This document shows, in pieces, positions 7,248 to 7,874 of a stretch of DNA of 7,874 bases. Below the pieces are notes generated by a model, which was not told the DNA's origin, did not search any database, and saw only the letters and a list, made by a program, of their open reading frames with translations. A program made the position numbers and the translations under genes. The first letter of the stretch is position 1. Each line of letters begins with the position of its first letter. The stretch spans positions 1 through 7,874 of the forward strand of contig WLFX01000041.1 in the NCBI GenBank assembly GCA_009703545.1. The letters are read 5' to 3'. Source of the DNA: Actinomycetota bacterium. GTDB lineage: Bacteria > Actinomycetota > Actinomycetes > Actinomycetales > Microbacteriaceae.

Positions 7248-7254
7248 GAGAGAC

Positions 7255-7874
7255 ATGATCGGACTCGGCACACTTATCAACATCGGAACAATCGTGACAG
7301 GTTCCACCGTCGGCGTGGCTATTGGCTCAAAATTGCCGGAACGCACTAACCGCGTCGTCACCGATGCTCTTGGCCTCATCACCCTGGTCATGGGCGGACT
7401 GAATCTTGCGTCACTCGGCGATGCCGAACTCGTCGCGGCGGTCGGGCCAGCCGCCCCGTTTCTCATCATCGTCGGCGCACTTCTCGTTGGAAGCATCATC
7501 GGTTCCCTCGTCGGAATCGAAGCCCGTCTCGAAGCCTTCGGGTCTTTCCTGCACGCCAAAGTCGGAGCAAAATCGGGTGGCACAGCAAATTCTGTCCGCG
7601 ATCGATTTATTCAGGGTTTCGTGGATGCGTCGCTCATTTTTGCAATCGGACCACTGGCAATTCTCGGCGCCTTCAGTGACGGGATGGGCATGGGAATCGA
7701 CCAGCTCGTGCTCAAATCCATTCTCGACGGATTCGCATCAATCGCCTTCGCTGCCTCTCTCGGGTGGGGAGTCGCATTCGCGGCTCTTCCCGTCGGAATC
7801 TGGCAGGGCGTTCTGACGCTCGCAGCCTTCGCCCTCGGCTCTGTCTTGCCCGGAGCATCCATCGCCACCCTCAC
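7255..7874 (+). CDS. DUF554 family membrane protein, 3' end outside window
   Basis: The frame runs from ATG 7255 open to the right edge, giving 206 codons of a family usually about 225-245 residues long, so only the last helix or two are missing. The N-terminus G-L-G-T-L-I-N-I-G-T-I-V-T-G-S and the core F-V-D-A-S-L-I-F-A-I-G-P-L-A-I-L-G (bases 7618-7668), then L-K-S-I-L-D-G-F-A-S and F-A-A-S-L-G-W-G-V, are diagnostic of DUF554 (YqgA/YdfK-like). It is an integral membrane protein with about six hydrophobic segments within the window; members are suspected transporters but I know of no established substrate. It is divergent from putA with a 105-nt spacer, so a shared control region is possible. 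Upstream in-frame starts (ATG 7246, 7222, 7186; GTG 7210, 7216) exist, but DUF554 proteins normally begin at the M-I-G-L-G-T type sequence and a -10-like box precedes 7255. Confidence 0.9.
   Translation, partial: MIGLGTLINIGTIVTGSTVGVAIGSKLPERTNRVVTDALGLITLVMGGLNLASLGDAELVAAVGPAAPFLIIVGALLVGSIIGSLVGIEARLEAFGSFLHAKVGAKSGGTANSVRDRFIQGFVDASLIFAIGPLAILGAFSDGMGMGIDQLVLKSILDGFASIAFAASLGWGVAFAALPVGIWQGVLTLAAFALGSVLPGASIATL

Noticed and set aside
7186..7254. Longer start for the DUF554 protein (ATG 7186, GTG 7210, GTG 7216, ATG 7222 or ATG 7246)
   Set aside because: The extra residues do not resemble the family N-terminus, no well-spaced Shine-Dalgarno precedes them, and a -10-like hexamer lies just before ATG 7255.
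7146..7583. Open frame of 145 codons on the - strand upstream of putA, and a similar one at 7611-7874
   Set aside because: Both are antisense to the DUF554 gene, which has diagnostic membrane motifs; they are Pro/Arg/Thr-rich shadows.

Overview
The window reads as chromosome from a high-GC Gram-positive bacterium (Actinomycetota). The evidence is the GC-rich third codon positions (roughly high-50s % GC by eye, not computed), ATG starts placed a few bases after a -10-like hexamer (leaderless-type promoters), and protein wording typical of the phylum. The last includes an approximately 1150-residue PutA without an N-terminal DNA-binding domain and a PucR/CdaR-type regulator. I cannot name the genus. 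The region is densely coding, with no RNA gene, insertion sequence, phage gene, CRISPR array or integration scar that I can support.

Left, + strand: the C-terminal third of an NCS1-family (purine/cytosine/allantoin/hydantoin type) permease, cut by the window edge, is followed after 23 nt by a complete NAD(P)-dependent aldehyde dehydrogenase with its own Shine-Dalgarno. The two look like an uptake-plus-oxidation operon for an unidentified nitrogenous compound. After a 118-nt gap comes a PucR-family transcriptional regulator, apparently on its own leaderless promoter.

Centre and right, - strand: convergent to the regulator lies a 1153-residue PutA. It contains FAD-dependent proline dehydrogenase, NAD-dependent L-glutamate gamma-semialdehyde (P5C) dehydrogenase and a C-terminal extra domain, so it converts proline to glutamate. 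Divergent from putA, across a short AT-rich spacer holding a palindrome and three CGTTT repeats, is a DUF554 membrane protein that runs off the right edge.

Together this is a small nitrogen/carbon scavenging neighbourhood: an uptake permease, two aldehyde-oxidising enzymes, and a PucR-type regulator of the class known to control purine, allantoin, GABA and proline use. The PutA lacks the ribbon-helix-helix domain that lets enterobacterial PutA repress itself, so a separate regulator is expected and the neighbouring PucR-type gene is the obvious candidate (inference). All gene families here are known. The least explained items are the substrate of the permease/dehydrogenase pair, the regulator's effector, and the role of the DUF554 gene beside putA. 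I found no convincing new system.
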